In this document: in pieces, positions 41,568-50,711 of the stretch
Layout of the letters: each line of letters begins with the position of its first letter
Position numbering within the stretch: position 1 is the first letter of the stretch
Source: Fimenecus sp052273625
Lineage (GTDB): Bacteria > Bacillota > Clostridia > Oscillospirales > Acutalibacteraceae
NCBI GenBank assembly: GCA_052273625.1
Contig: DAVZHW010000001.1
Location: 62,001-126,000 of the forward strand
Reading direction: 5' to 3'
Length of the DNA stretch: 64,000 bases
The notes under the pieces: generated by a model
Seen by the model: only the letters and a program-made list of their open reading frames with translations
Told to the model about the DNA's origin: nothing
Databases searched by the model: none
Made by a program: the position numbers and the translations under genes

Positions 41568-44500
41568 ATGTCTGCTTTCAGAGAGGCGTTAAGCAAATCG
41601 CCCGAATATAAAGAGCTTGAAAAGGCGGTCAAAAACGGCAAAACTCCGCTTGGCGTTTTGGGTCTTACTGCTATACACAAGGTTCATTTAATAAGCTCGC
41701 TTTGTGCGGACAGCTCCCGCAAGGCTCTTGTCGTTATGCCCGACGAGTCCTCCGCTACGAAATTCTGTGAGGACTTAAAGGTCTTTGGCTTAAATGCGTT
41801 GGTTTATCCCGAGCGCGATTTTTCGTTCAACGGTGTACAGTATCGTTCGCACGAATACGAGCAAAGACGCTTGAAGGTGCTTTCAAATATGCTTGAGGGA
41901 AGCCTCGACGTTGCGGTTTGCTCGGTCGAGGCGGCAATGCAGAGGACGATCCCCTGTGAGGACTTGAAAAAGCACTCTTTAACCTTGAAGGTCGGCAAGG
42001 ACACCTCGCTTGACAGAATTCTTGAGGTGCTTTCCGCTTCGGGATATACCCGTTGCGATATGGTTGAGGGCGTCGGTCAGTTCTCGGTGCGCGGCGGAAT
42101 ACTCGACCTATTCTCCCCCGACGGAGACGCTCCCGTGCGTATTGATTTTTGGGGCGACACGGTTGAGAGTATGTCCCATTTTGATATTGACAGCCAAAGA
42201 AGAACGGACAAGGTCGAGGAGTTCTCGATTATGCCGTCAACCGAAATTTTGTTTTCGGGTAACGACGAATTAAAAGAGAAAATTGAAGCGTTTATAAAAA
42301 ATGTTAAGGGTAAGGGCTCGAAAAAGGCAAAGGAGAGCTTGCTTTCCGATATAGAAAAGCTTGAGTCGGGCGAAAATCTTGCCTGCGAGGACAAGTATCT
42401 TGCGCTCGCCTACGGGCAGTTCAGCACGATATTTGATTATGCCGACGACAGCTGCCTTACGGTTATATGCGACAGCACGAACGTAAAGGAAAGAGCGACG
42501 AATTGCACTAAATTGATGAACGAGGAAATCAAGGCTCTTTTTGAAGAGGGAGTGCTTTGCAACGGTTTAGATAAATATTATCTAACGCCTCCCGAGCTGT
42601 TCAAGGAATATGAAAAGCACAAGATAGTTTACTTTGACAATTTCGCAAGGGGCAGTTTTGATATACCCGTAAAAGATTTGATTTCTTTCACCACAACGCA
42701 GCTTCCCGTTTGGAACGGAAAGCTTGATGTTCTTTTAGACGATGTATCCCCTCTTTTAGACAAAAAATCAACTGTTATAGTTATGGGCGGTACGGAGAAA
42801 GCGGCGAAAACCCTTGCGGATGACCTTGAAAATGAGGGTGTACCCGCTTTGTATTTTACATTTGAACCCAAAGAGTTTCCAAAAGGCAGAGTGTGCGTTT
42901 TGCAGGGCGCTTTTTCAGGCGGGTTTGCTTATCCCAACGATAAGTTTTATGTGTTTACTTACGGAAGAAACGCAATGTCGTCTAAACGCAGAAGAAAATA
43001 TAATTATAAAAAGGGTCAAGGCATACATTCGCTTGACGAGCTTCATAAGGGCGACTACGTTGTTCACCGTATGCACGGTATCGGTATTTTCGACGGCATA
43101 CAGAAAATGGAAGTCGGAAAAATCGTCAAGGATTACATTAAAATAAAGTATGCCAAAAACGACGTGCTTTATGTTCCCGTTACACAGCTTGACCTTGTGT
43201 CGAAATATATAGGTCCGCATGAGGAAACGGGCAAGGGCGTAAAGCTCAACCGTATCGGCGGTGCGGAATGGGAAAAAACGAGAAGCAAGGTTCGTGCGGC
43301 GGTTAAGGATATGGCGGACGAGCTTATTGCGTTGTATTCAAAGCGCAGAGAGTCAAAAGGCTATGCCTTTTCCCCCGATATGGATATGCAGTCCGATTTT
43401 GAGAGACGTTTTCCGTATGACGAAACACCCGATCAGCTCCGTTCCGTTGACGAGATAAAGGGCGATATGGAAAAGCCGTATCCCATGGACAGGCTGCTTT
43501 GCGGAGATGTCGGCTTCGGAAAAACCGAGGTTGCGCTTCGTGCGGCGTTTAAGTGTATTGCCGATGGTAAGCAGTGCGCTATGCTTGTACCGACAACAAT
43601 TCTCGCACTTCAGCATTACAGAACGCTGACAACAAGATTTGACGGCTTCCCGGTTGAAATTGAAATGCTCTCACGCTTCAGAACAGCAAAGGAGCAGGAG
43701 AAAATCATTAAAAATATCAAGCGTGGCTCTGTTGATATAATTGTCGGCACGCACAGGCTTATTTCAAAGGATATTGAATTTAAGGACTTGGGTCTTTTGA
43801 TAGTTGACGAGGAACAGCGCTTCGGCGTTGCTCAAAAAGAAAGGCTCAAAGAAAAGTTCCCCTATGTCGACGTGCTGACGCTTTCGGCTACACCTATTCC
43901 GAGAACGCTCAATATGGCGATGTCGGGCATCAGGGATATGTCGGTTATCGAGGAGGCTCCGCAGGACAGGCATCCCGTTCAGACCTATGTTATCGAGCAG
44001 GATATGGGAGTGCTTGCGGAGGCTATGGAAAAGGAGCTTCGCCGTGGCGGTCAGGTCTATTATCTCTACAACAGAGTTGAGGATATTGAACGCAAGGCGG
44101 CTGAAATCAAGGAGTATCTCCCCGAGGCAAGAATTGCCACTGCACACGGAAAAATGGCGGAGGACGAGCTGAGCGAAATTTGGCGTGCTCTTTTAGAGGG
44201 CGAAATTGATATACTTGTCTGCACAACGATAATCGAGACGGGCGTTGACGTTTCAAACTGCAACACGCTGATAATTGAGGATGCGGACAGGCTGGGTCTT
44301 GCGCAGCTTCATCAGATAAGAGGTCGAGTCGGCAGAAGCTCAAGACGAGCTTCGGCATATTTTACATTCAGAAGAGGAAAAGAGCTTACCGAAATAGCAC
44401 AAAAAAGGCTTGAGGCGATAAGAGAATATACCGAATTCGGCTCGGGCTTTAAGATTGCTATGCGTGACCTTGAAATAAGAGGGGCAGGCAACGTTTTGGG

Positions 44501-45047
44501 TGCACAGCAGCACGGACATATGGAAGCGGTCGGCTACGATATGTACCTTGAATTGCTCGGCGAAGCGGTCAGCGAGGAAAAGGGCGAAAAGCCGCAGACA
44601 CGCAAAAAGGATTGCCTTGTCGATATGCAAATTGACGCTCATATTCCCGAAAGCTATATCGGCAGCGTTCCGCAGAGGCTTGCGATTTACAGGCGTATTG
44701 CCGATATTTGCTCGCTTGAGGATGCGGCGGATGTTAAGGATGAGCTGCTTGACAGATACGGCGATATTCCGAATTCTGTAAACGGACTTATTGACATTTC
44801 ATTGCTTCGTAACACCGCTTCTAAATACGGAGTTTACGAAATCGGTCAAAAGGGCAGAAATGTCATACTTTATATCAATGAAATTCCGACAAGTATGGTG
44901 CTCAATCTTTCTTCGCAGTTGCGAGGTCGTGTGTCAGTGTGCGATTACGGTAAAAAGTACATAAGCGTTAAAATTACCGAAACGCAGGACCCGTTGGACA
45001 CGCTGAAGGAGGTATTCGGCTATCTTTCACAGGCGCTGTTGAAGTAA
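41568..45047 (+). CDS. mfd: Transcription-repair coupling factor Mfd
   Basis: A 1159-residue SF2 translocase that removes stalled RNA polymerase and recruits UvrA. The UvrB-like N-terminal module is followed by the RNAP-interacting CarD-like domain starting near 487 (LHKGDYVVHRMHGIGIFDGI). Walker A is GDVGFGKTE near 646-654, DEEQ near 744, and the RG translocation motif and TRCF C-terminal domain follow. Length is standard. It is the last gene of the operon. Confidence 0.97.
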   Translation: MSAFREALSKSPEYKELEKAVKNGKTPLGVLGLTAIHKVHLISSLCADSSRKALVVMPDESSATKFCEDLKVFGLNALVYPERDFSFNGVQYRSHEYEQRRLKVLSNMLEGSLDVAVCSVEAAMQRTIPCEDLKKHSLTLKVGKDTSLDRILEVLSASGYTRCDMVEGVGQFSVRGGILDLFSPDGDAPVRIDFWGDTVESMSHFDIDSQRRTDKVEEFSIMPSTEILFSGNDELKEKIEAFIKNVKGKGSKKAKESLLSDIEKLESGENLACEDKYLALAYGQFSTIFDYADDSCLTVICDSTNVKERATNCTKLMNEEIKALFEEGVLCNGLDKYYLTPPELFKEYEKHKIVYFDNFARGSFDIPVKDLISFTTTQLPVWNGKLDVLLDDVSPLLDKKSTVIVMGGTEKAAKTLADDLENEGVPALYFTFEPKEFPKGRVCVLQGAFSGGFAYPNDKFYVFTYGRNAMSSKRRRKYNYKKGQGIHSLDELHKGDYVVHRMHGIGIFDGIQKMEVGKIVKDYIKIKYAKNDVLYVPVTQLDLVSKYIGPHEETGKGVKLNRIGGAEWEKTRSKVRAAVKDMADELIALYSKRRESKGYAFSPDMDMQSDFERRFPYDETPDQLRSVDEIKGDMEKPYPMDRLLCGDVGFGKTEVALRAAFKCIADGKQCAMLVPTTILALQHYRTLTTRFDGFPVEIEMLSRFRTAKEQEKIIKNIKRGSVDIIVGTHRLISKDIEFKDLGLLIVDEEQRFGVAQKERLKEKFPYVDVLTLSATPIPRTLNMAMSGIRDMSVIEEAPQDRHPVQTYVIEQDMGVLAEAMEKELRRGGQVYYLYNRVEDIERKAAEIKEYLPEARIATAHGKMAEDELSEIWRALLEGEIDILVCTTIIETGVDVSNCNTLIIEDADRLGLAQLHQIRGRVGRSSRRASAYFTFRRGKELTEIAQKRLEAIREYTEFGSGFKIAMRDLEIRGAGNVLGAQQHGHMEAVGYDMYLELLGEAVSEEKGEKPQTRKKDCLVDMQIDAHIPESYIGSVPQRLAIYRRIADICSLEDAADVKDELLDRYGDIPNSVNGLIDISLLRNTASKYGVYEIGQKGRNVILYINEIPTSMVLNLSSQLRGRVSVCDYGKKYISVKITETQDPLDTLKEVFGYLSQALLK

Positions 45048-45062
45048 AAAGCATAAAAAAAG

Positions 45063-45088
45063 AACCGATGCATAGCATCGGTTTTTTT
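45063..45088 (+). terminator. Intrinsic terminator after mfd
   Basis: A perfect 9-bp stem AACCGATGC/GCATCGGTT (45063-45071, 45075-45083) with a 3-nt loop and a T-tract. Confidence 0.92.
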
Positions 45089-45199
45089 ATTGGGTAATTT
45101 AGAATAATTTGGTTAAGGACTTCTGTCCACCACAAACATCTGTCCTTGTTCGATTATTATGATACCATTGGATTGTTGCAAACCACATACGAATTTGTG

Positions 45200-45225
45200 A
45201 ACAATTTGTTAACAATTGAACAATT
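45200..45225. repeat. Triple AACAATT repeat upstream of the rpsU promoter
   Basis: AACAATT occurs at 45200-45206, 45211-45217 and 45219-45225. The inner segment contains TTGTTAACAA, a 10-bp palindrome. Nothing else was recognised between the mfd terminator and the rpsU promoter, apart from a short CGCC/GGCG hairpin followed by T6 at 45229-45249. Confidence 0.4.
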
Positions 45226-45270
45226 TTACGCCGTTTAGGCGAATTTTTTGCTTTGAACACGCTCCCACTC

Positions 45271-45299
45271 TTGACATTACGTCTTGTGTGTTGTATAAT
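45271..45299 (+). promoter_or_regulatory. Perfect sigma-A promoter of rpsU
   Basis: TTGACA (45271-45276), 17-bp spacer, TATAAT (45294-45299): complete consensus, 35 bp before the start codon. Confidence 0.93.
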
Positions 45300-45333
45300 A
45301 GCACAGAATTTACGATTAAAGGGAGGGAATAAT

Positions 45334-45510
45334 GTGAGCCAGGTAAAGGTTAAAGACAACGAGTCTTTGGAAAGCGCTCTCAGACGCTTTAAGAGACAGA
45401 CCTCTCGTGACGGCGTAATCCAGGAAGTTCGTAAAAGAGAACATTACGAAAAGCCTTCTGTAAAGAGAAAGAAGAAGTCGGAAGCAGCTCGTAAAAGAAA
45501 GTATAAATAA
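45334..45510 (+). CDS. rpsU: 30S ribosomal protein S21
   Basis: A 58-residue basic protein: VSQVKVKDNESLESALRRFK at the start and KRKKKSEAARKRKYK at the end. The start is GTG at 45334, with SD gggaggg 6 nt upstream. The nearby ATG at 45332 is out of frame and stops at once. This gives the usual S21 length. Confidence 0.97.
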   Translation: MSQVKVKDNESLESALRRFKRQTSRDGVIQEVRKREHYEKPSVKRKKKSEAARKRKYK

Positions 45511-45576
45511 TACGGGCTTGTTGAGTAGGCTTTACGGGTTTAGCCCGTCGGCTCTCGGAGCAAATAAGTTTTGAGT

Positions 45577-45612
45577 AAAACACCGACGTACCGTGCGTAT
45601 GTCGGTGTTTTT
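45577..45612 (+). terminator. Terminator downstream of rpsU
   Basis: AAAACACCGAC (45577-45587) pairs with GTCGGTGTTTTT (45601-45612) across a 13-nt loop, with T-rich tail. It lies between rpsU and the HAD gene and excludes starts of the latter upstream of about 45610. Confidence 0.75.
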
Positions 45613-45697
45613 ATTTGGATTGTGTGCCTTGTGCGGCTACTGCGAGGCGTATGACGATTGTTCTAAATTTATAATTGTAGTCGGAAAGGCTTCGGAA

Positions 45698-46234
45698 ATG
45701 GATAAAAAGGACCTTACCATGCCGAGATACAGATTTCGGTGTGTGCTTGACATAACGCCGGAGGATTTGCACAAAATGGGCGCAAAGGCTGTCGGACTTG
45801 ATATTGATAACACATTGGCACCCGACGGCACGTTTAATTTTGTCGAGGGTGTTCATGAGTGGATTGACAAAATTCAAAAAGCGGGATTTCCGATAACTGT
45901 TATTTCTAACGGAACATTCATCAGAGTTATTCCGATTTCAAAATACTTGGGAAATTTGCCTTATGTACATCTTTCGTGCAAGCCGTTTTCGTGCGGACTT
46001 AAAAAAGCGGCAAAGCGTATGGGCGTTGATATTTCCGAGCTTGCTATGATAGGCGACCAGTTGTTTTCGGATATAAAAGCGGCAAACCGTTGCGGCGCAA
46101 TACCCGTCAGGGTTGATCCGTTGCCGGCAAAGAGCCTTTATCCGCACTATTATAAGTGGAAAGAAAAACGAGAAGAGCCTATACTCAGAGAATTTGAAAA
46201 AAATCACGGCTACGGAGTAGAGGGAAATGATTGA
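45698..46234 (+). CDS. yqeG: YqeG-family HAD-IIIA phosphatase
   Basis: A 178-residue HAD-superfamily protein with the nucleophile motif GLDIDNTL (33-40), motif II VISNGT and the acidic motif IGDQLFSDIKAANR. I choose the ATG at 45698 with SD gaaagg. The ATG at 45719 (MPRYRFRCVLDITPEDL) is close to family N-termini and is the alternative. Longer starts would run through the terminator hairpin. It overlaps the next gene by 8 nt. Confidence 0.9.
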   Translation: MDKKDLTMPRYRFRCVLDITPEDLHKMGAKAVGLDIDNTLAPDGTFNFVEGVHEWIDKIQKAGFPITVISNGTFIRVIPISKYLGNLPYVHLSCKPFSCGLKKAAKRMGVDISELAMIGDQLFSDIKAANRCGAIPVRVDPLPAKSLYPHYYKWKEKREEPILREFEKNHGYGVEGND

Positions 46235-47291
46235 AAAACTTAAAGCATATCTTAAAACAGCACCGTTTGATGCAACGCTGATAGTTTCACCCGAAAACAG
46301 ATTTTACTTTACAAATTTTGCGTCATCCGACGGCTACCTTTTGGTGTCGGCTGACAGGGCGGTGTTTATAACCGACGGCAGATATATAGAAGCAGCGCAG
46401 AACACAATAAAAGATTGTGAGGTAATGCTTCAAACACAGTCGATTTCGCAGATAAAAGATGTGTTTTCCGCACTTGGTGCAAAAAGCGTTGCGGTTGAGG
46501 CGGAGAGAATGTCGCTCAAGGAATATGCGGAGTTCGCACAGGCGCTTGAGGGCGTCGATATTGTTTGCGACGGAGAACTCGACAAGGCGATAAAGGAAAT
46601 CAGAAGCATAAAGAATGAAGTTGAGGTTGAAAAAATTATCAAGGCTCAAAGAATTGCGGAAGCTGCGTTTGAACACATTTTGACCTTTATAAAAGAGGGC
46701 GTTACCGAAAAAGAGGTTGCGCTTGAGCTTGATTATTATATGCTTTCGCACGGAGCGGACGGTCTTTCGTTTGAAACGATAGCCGTAAGCGGTAAAAACA
46801 GTTCAAAGCCTCACGGCGTACCGTCGGATAAGAAGATTGAAAAAGGCGATTTTGTTACAATGGACTTCGGTGCGGTTGTAGATGGCTATCACAGCGATAT
46901 GACAAGAACCGTTGCGGTAGGTTTTGTAACGGATGAGCAAAAAAATGTCTACGAGACTGTTTTGAAAGCGCAGGAGGCTGCACAGACTGCGGCTTCGTCG
47001 GGCGTTTGCTGCGCCGACGTTGACAAGGCGGCGAGAGATGTAATTGAAAATGCAGGCTACGGCGAATATTTCAATCATTCTACGGGACACGGTGTAGGCG
47101 TTGAAATTCACGAGTCCCCGAGACTTTCAACAGTGTGCAAAGCACCCCTTTCGGTCGGCAATGTTGTAACTGACGAGCCGGGCATATATATCCCCGAAAA
47201 GTTCGGTGTCAGGATAGAGGATATGCTTTTAATCACCGAAAACGGTTGTGAAAATCTCACAAGAGCACCGAAAGAATTGATAATACTGTAA
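46227..47291 (+). CDS. pepP: Xaa-Pro aminopeptidase (M24B)
   Basis: A 354-residue creatinase-fold dimetal peptidase releasing N-terminal residues before proline. All metal ligands are visible: Asp213, Asp224, His288, Glu317 and Glu331. The N-terminal domain (about 1-120) is the usual non-catalytic creatinase module. It commonly precedes efp in Firmicutes, as here. PepQ-type prolidase activity is possible. Confidence 0.94.
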   Translation: MIEKLKAYLKTAPFDATLIVSPENRFYFTNFASSDGYLLVSADRAVFITDGRYIEAAQNTIKDCEVMLQTQSISQIKDVFSALGAKSVAVEAERMSLKEYAEFAQALEGVDIVCDGELDKAIKEIRSIKNEVEVEKIIKAQRIAEAAFEHILTFIKEGVTEKEVALELDYYMLSHGADGLSFETIAVSGKNSSKPHGVPSDKKIEKGDFVTMDFGAVVDGYHSDMTRTVAVGFVTDEQKNVYETVLKAQEAAQTAASSGVCCADVDKAARDVIENAGYGEYFNHSTGHGVGVEIHESPRLSTVCKAPLSVGNVVTDEPGIYIPEKFGVRIEDMLLITENGCENLTRAPKELIIL

Positions 47292-47298
47292 AAACTAC

Positions 47299-47327
47299 TT
47301 GAAAAATATTCAAATATAGGATAAAAT
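47299..47327 (+). promoter_or_regulatory. Sigma-A promoter of efp
   Basis: TTGAAA (47299-47304), 17-bp spacer, TAAAAT (47322-47327). Confidence 0.7.
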
Positions 47328-47382
47328 AAAACTGTAAAATAAGGCTCGCATATAATTGTGCGAAAAAATGGAGGATTTATTT

Positions 47383-47943
47383 ATGATTTCAGCTGGCGAT
47401 TTCAGAAACGGCGTAACATTCGAAGAGGACGGCCAGGTACTTCAGGTCGTTGAATTCCAGCATGTTAAACCCGGTAAGGGCGCTGCTTTTGTCAGAACAA
47501 AAACTAAAAATGTTATTACCGGCGCAGTAGTTGAAAAGAGCTACAACCCCACCGCAAAGTTCCCGACAGCATTTATAGAGAGAAAAGATATGGAATATTC
47601 TTATGCTGACGGCGACCTTTATTACTTCATGGATTCGGAAACCTATGAGCTTGTTCCGATCAATGCAAGTGACCTCGGAGATAACTTCAAGTTTGTTAAG
47701 GAAAATATGGTTTGCAAAATTCTTTCCTATCAGGGAAAGGTTTTCGGCGTAGAGCCCCCCACATTTGTTGTTCTTGAGGTTGCAAAGACAGAGCCCGGTT
47801 TTAAGGGCGACACAGCTACAAACGCAACAAAGCCCGCTACGCTTGAGACAGGTGCGGAGATCAAGGTTCCGCTTTTCATCAATGAAGGCGAAATGATTCA
47901 GATCGACACCAGAACAGGCGATTATATGGGACGTGCAAACTAA
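47383..47943 (+). CDS. efp: Elongation factor P
   Basis: A 186-residue three-domain factor that relieves ribosome stalling at polyproline. The start is the ATG at 47383 (MISAGDFRNGVTF) with SD ggagga; a longer ATG at 47356 is not supported. The tip lysine is Lys32 in KPGKGAAF. C-terminal IQIDTRTGDYMGRA is typical. No EpmA-type modification gene is nearby. Confidence 0.97.
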   Translation: MISAGDFRNGVTFEEDGQVLQVVEFQHVKPGKGAAFVRTKTKNVITGAVVEKSYNPTAKFPTAFIERKDMEYSYADGDLYYFMDSETYELVPINASDLGDNFKFVKENMVCKILSYQGKVFGVEPPTFVVLEVAKTEPGFKGDTATNATKPATLETGAEIKVPLFINEGEMIQIDTRTGDYMGRAN

Positions 47944-47955
47944 GGAGGTAATTTT

Positions 47956-48390
47956 ATGATGACAGTTACTGAGAAAGCAGCATACCTTAGAGGTCTTGCT
48001 TCGGGACTTAATCTTGATGAGAGCAAGCCCGAGACAAAGCTTATCAATGCAATGATGGACGTAATTGACGATCTTGCTCTTTCGGTTGCGGATCTTGAGG
48101 ATGAGCTTGCACTCGTTACCGAGCAGCTTGATGCTGTTGACGAGGATCTTGATTCTCTTGAAGAGTTCGTTTATGATGACGAATGCGACTGCGATTGCGA
48201 CGATTGCTATGACGACGACGAAATGTACGAGGTTGAGTGCCCTGCTTGTCATGAAATAGTTGAATTCGATGAGGATTCAATCCTTGACGGCTTTGCAGAG
48301 TGCCCGAACTGCGGCGAAAGCCTTGAGTTTGACCTCGACTGTTGCGATTGTGACGATTGTGATGATTGTGACGGTTGCGACGAGGACTGA
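47956..48390 (+). CDS. Asp/Cys-rich zinc-ribbon protein, CD1247-type
   Basis: A 144-residue acidic protein. The N-terminal ~70 residues are helical and acidic (KAAYLRGLASGLNLDESKPE, then LEDELALVTEQLDAVDEDLD), resembling the CD1247 N-terminal domain of clostridial proteins found after efp. A zinc ribbon follows: CPACHEI...CPNCGES. It is flanked by two Asp-Cys clusters, CDCDCDDC near 78-85 and a C-terminal run of alternating Asp and Cys. Metal binding is likely; function is unknown. It is cotranscribed with efp (12-nt gap). Confidence 0.82.
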   Translation: MMTVTEKAAYLRGLASGLNLDESKPETKLINAMMDVIDDLALSVADLEDELALVTEQLDAVDEDLDSLEEFVYDDECDCDCDDCYDDDEMYEVECPACHEIVEFDEDSILDGFAECPNCGESLEFDLDCCDCDDCDDCDGCDED

Positions 48391-48408
48391 TTTCTAAATC
48401 AAAAATTA

Positions 48409-48445
48409 AGCGAGGATGAGATAGCTCTTGTCCTCGCTGTTTTTA
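48409..48445 (+). terminator. Terminator after the CD1247-type gene
   Basis: Stem AGCGAGGA/TCCTCGCT (48409-48416, 48431-48438) with a 14-nt loop and a GTTTTTA tail. It overlaps the stop of the convergent pdaB-like gene. Confidence 0.78.
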
Positions 48446-49210
48446 TTGTTTGATCTGCTTCCCTGCACCGTCGATTTTGTAAGGCTCGGGGAAGATAAGC
48501 TCCGAAACGCCGACAAATGAATATCCCTTTTCGGACAGTGAGGACAAAATTCCGTCGAGAGCCTCGGGTGTGTTTTTAACGTCGTTGTGAAATAGGATTA
48601 TCGAGCCGTTTTCGGCTGCGGACAGCACCCGTGTCTTTATTTCTTCGGTTGAAAGTCCCCTCCAATCAAGCGAATCAACAGACCATTGTATAGTTGTCAT
48701 ACCGGATTTTTTAGCGGCAATTTCGCTGACGTTTGTGTAATCTCCGGACGGAGAACGCAAAAGCGTCGGCTTTTTACCCGTTATGTTTTCAATCGCCGTG
48801 TTGCATTTTTCTATGTCGGCACAAACAGCGTTTTCGTCGAGCTTGCTGTATAAGGTGTGATTGTAGGAATGGTTTGCTATTTCGTGACCTGCCTCAAAAA
48901 GCTTCTTTACGCTTTCGGGATATTTTTCCGCCCATTCCCCTACTATGAAAAATGTAGCTTTCGCATTGTGCGAGGCAAGAATATCAATAAGTGTGTCGGT
49001 GTCCGAGTCTCCCCAAGCAGCGTCAAAGGTCACGGCAACCTTCTTTTCCTCGGTGCCAACGCAGTAAATCGGAATTTGCCGCTTCGGTGTGGCTTCCGTC
49101 GGCACGGTATCGTCCGTTACACAGGCGGCGGCAACTGCGACGGCAAGGCAGACGAGAAAAACAATAAAAATAGCTTTCTTTGTGATTATCATATACTTCA
49201 AGGCAATCAT
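48443..49210 (-). CDS. pdaB: Polysaccharide deacetylase, PdaB-like
   Basis: A 255-residue CE4-family protein with one N-terminal membrane anchor (about 9-30). It has TFDAAWGD (61-68), in which TFDD becomes TFDA as in PdaB-type enzymes. The zinc histidines are His114 and His118 (NHSYNH), RSPSGDY follows, and SIILFHND closes the site. In spore formers PdaB is needed for late spore stability. The first ATG (49210) touches the SD. A TTG at 49201 with 9-nt spacing may be the true start. It is encoded on the lagging strand. Confidence 0.88.
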   Translation of the reverse strand: MIALKYMIITKKAIFIVFLVCLAVAVAAACVTDDTVPTEATPKRQIPIYCVGTEEKKVAVTFDAAWGDSDTDTLIDILASHNAKATFFIVGEWAEKYPESVKKLFEAGHEIANHSYNHTLYSKLDENAVCADIEKCNTAIENITGKKPTLLRSPSGDYTNVSEIAAKKSGMTTIQWSVDSLDWRGLSTEEIKTRVLSAAENGSIILFHNDVKNTPEALDGILSSLSEKGYSFVGVSELIFPEPYKIDGAGKQIKQ

Positions 49211-49276
49211 CTCCCCTTAAAAAGTATATTGCGAAAGCGTGTAAAAAAGACGAGGAACGGGCATGTTTTTTGGCAG

Positions 49277-49304
49277 TTGACTTTGATTTGTTAAGTGTTA
49301 TAAT
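49277..49304 (+). promoter_or_regulatory. Sigma-A promoter of trkA-trkH
   Basis: TTGACT (49277-49282), 16-bp spacer, TATAAT (49299-49304), about 47 bp before the trkA ATG. Confidence 0.75.
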
Positions 49305-49351
49305 ATACTCGGGATTTAAGTGCTCAATTACATTCTAAGGAGATAGGGTTT

Positions 49352-50710
49352 ATGAAAATCGTTGTTGCCGGAGTCGGTCGAATAGGCTATTCAATCGCTC
49401 ATGAGCTTTCAAAGGAAAATCATGATATAACTGTAATTGAACAAGATGAGAAAAGACTTAAAGAGGTTGAAAACACGCTTGATGTTATGACGCTTGTCGG
49501 AAATGCGGCGAGCTATGAGACGCTCAACGAGCTTCAGCTAAAGGATACGGATTTGCTTATTGCGGCAATGAAAGAGGATGAGCTTAATATGCTCTGCTGT
49601 CTTACTGCCAAAAAGCTCGGCGTCAGGCACACGATAGCGAGAGTGCGAAACCGTGACTATTTCAGACAGACGGAGTTTTTGAAGGATGACCTCGGACTTA
49701 CCATGACGTTTAATCCCGAGGAGGATACGGCGAGCGATATTTCAAGAATACTTCGTTTTCCGTCGGCGTCAAAGGTTGAGTCGTTTGCAAACAGTAAGGC
49801 GGAGTCGGTTGAGATAAGAGTCGGCGAGTCAAGTCCGCTTGTCAATATGAAGCTTTATGATTTGAAGCTCAAAACAGACGCTAATATTCTTGCCTGTGCG
49901 GTTGCGAGGGGCAAGGATGTGTTTATCCCGAGGGGCGATTTTGTAATTAAAGCCGGTGACAGGATAAATATTATCGGCTCTTATAGGGAAATAAATAAAT
50001 TTATTAAAAAGCTCGGCGGACGTAAGCACGGAGTTAAAACCGTCCTTATTCTCGGCGGAGGTAATATTGCATATTATCTTGCAAAACAGCTTGCCAACCT
50101 CGGAATTACAATTAAGGTAATCGAAAAAGATAAAAAGGCTTGTGAAAAGTTCAAAACGGTGTTCCCGAAAGCAAATGTTGTGTTTGCCGACGGCACAAAC
50201 CCTGAAATTTTGAGCGAAGAGGGACTTGAAATGGCGGACGCTTTTGTCGCAATAACAGGCGACGACGAGGACAATGTCATAAGCTCAATGTTTGCTATGT
50301 CTATGGGTGTTGACAAGGTAATTGCCAAAATCAAGGAAAGCCATATAATCAGGATGCTTGCAGGAAATAACATTGACAGTATCGTTCAGCCGTCAAGTAT
50401 TGCAACGCAAAAGATAGTGCGTTATGTTCGCTCAATGCAAAACGCATACGATTCAAGCCTTGACTCGCTTTATTATATATTTGAGAGAAAGGTCGAGATA
50501 ATGGAGCTGAAAGTTAACGAAAACGCAGATTATCTTGACATTCCGATTAAACAGCTTAAAGTGCGTAATAATGCGATAATTGCTTCGATAATCAGAAACG
50601 GCAGTTGCATAATCCCGTCGGGCGACGACGTTATAAAAGCAGGCGACGAGGTTATTGTCGCTACAACGCACAAGGGAATAACAAAGCTTGACAAGGTTTT
50701 GGAGGCTTGA
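49352..50710 (+). CDS. trkA: Trk potassium uptake regulatory protein TrkA
   Basis: A 452-residue peripheral protein with two RCK_N/RCK_C modules. The first nucleotide-binding motif is IVVAGVGRIGYSIAHEL at the N-terminus. The second, TVLILGGGNIAYYLAKQL, lies near 230. It gates the TrkH channel in response to nucleotides. trkH begins 1 nt after its stop. Confidence 0.96.
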   Translation: MKIVVAGVGRIGYSIAHELSKENHDITVIEQDEKRLKEVENTLDVMTLVGNAASYETLNELQLKDTDLLIAAMKEDELNMLCCLTAKKLGVRHTIARVRNRDYFRQTEFLKDDLGLTMTFNPEEDTASDISRILRFPSASKVESFANSKAESVEIRVGESSPLVNMKLYDLKLKTDANILACAVARGKDVFIPRGDFVIKAGDRINIIGSYREINKFIKKLGGRKHGVKTVLILGGGNIAYYLAKQLANLGITIKVIEKDKKACEKFKTVFPKANVVFADGTNPEILSEEGLEMADAFVAITGDDEDNVISSMFAMSMGVDKVIAKIKESHIIRMLAGNNIDSIVQPSSIATQKIVRYVRSMQNAYDSSLDSLYYIFERKVEIMELKVNENADYLDIPIKQLKVRNNAIIASIIRNGSCIIPSGDDVIKAGDEVIVATTHKGITKLDKVLEA

Positions 50711-50711
50711 T

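Noticed and set aside
45593..45697. Longer N-terminus of the YqeG-like HAD protein
   Set aside because: It would initiate inside the rpsU terminator hairpin and adds a Cys-rich stretch not seen in the family.
47389..48252. Long open frame antisense to efp and the CD1247-type gene
   Set aside because: It is the complement of two well-supported genes with their own SDs and promoter, and its translation resembles no protein family.
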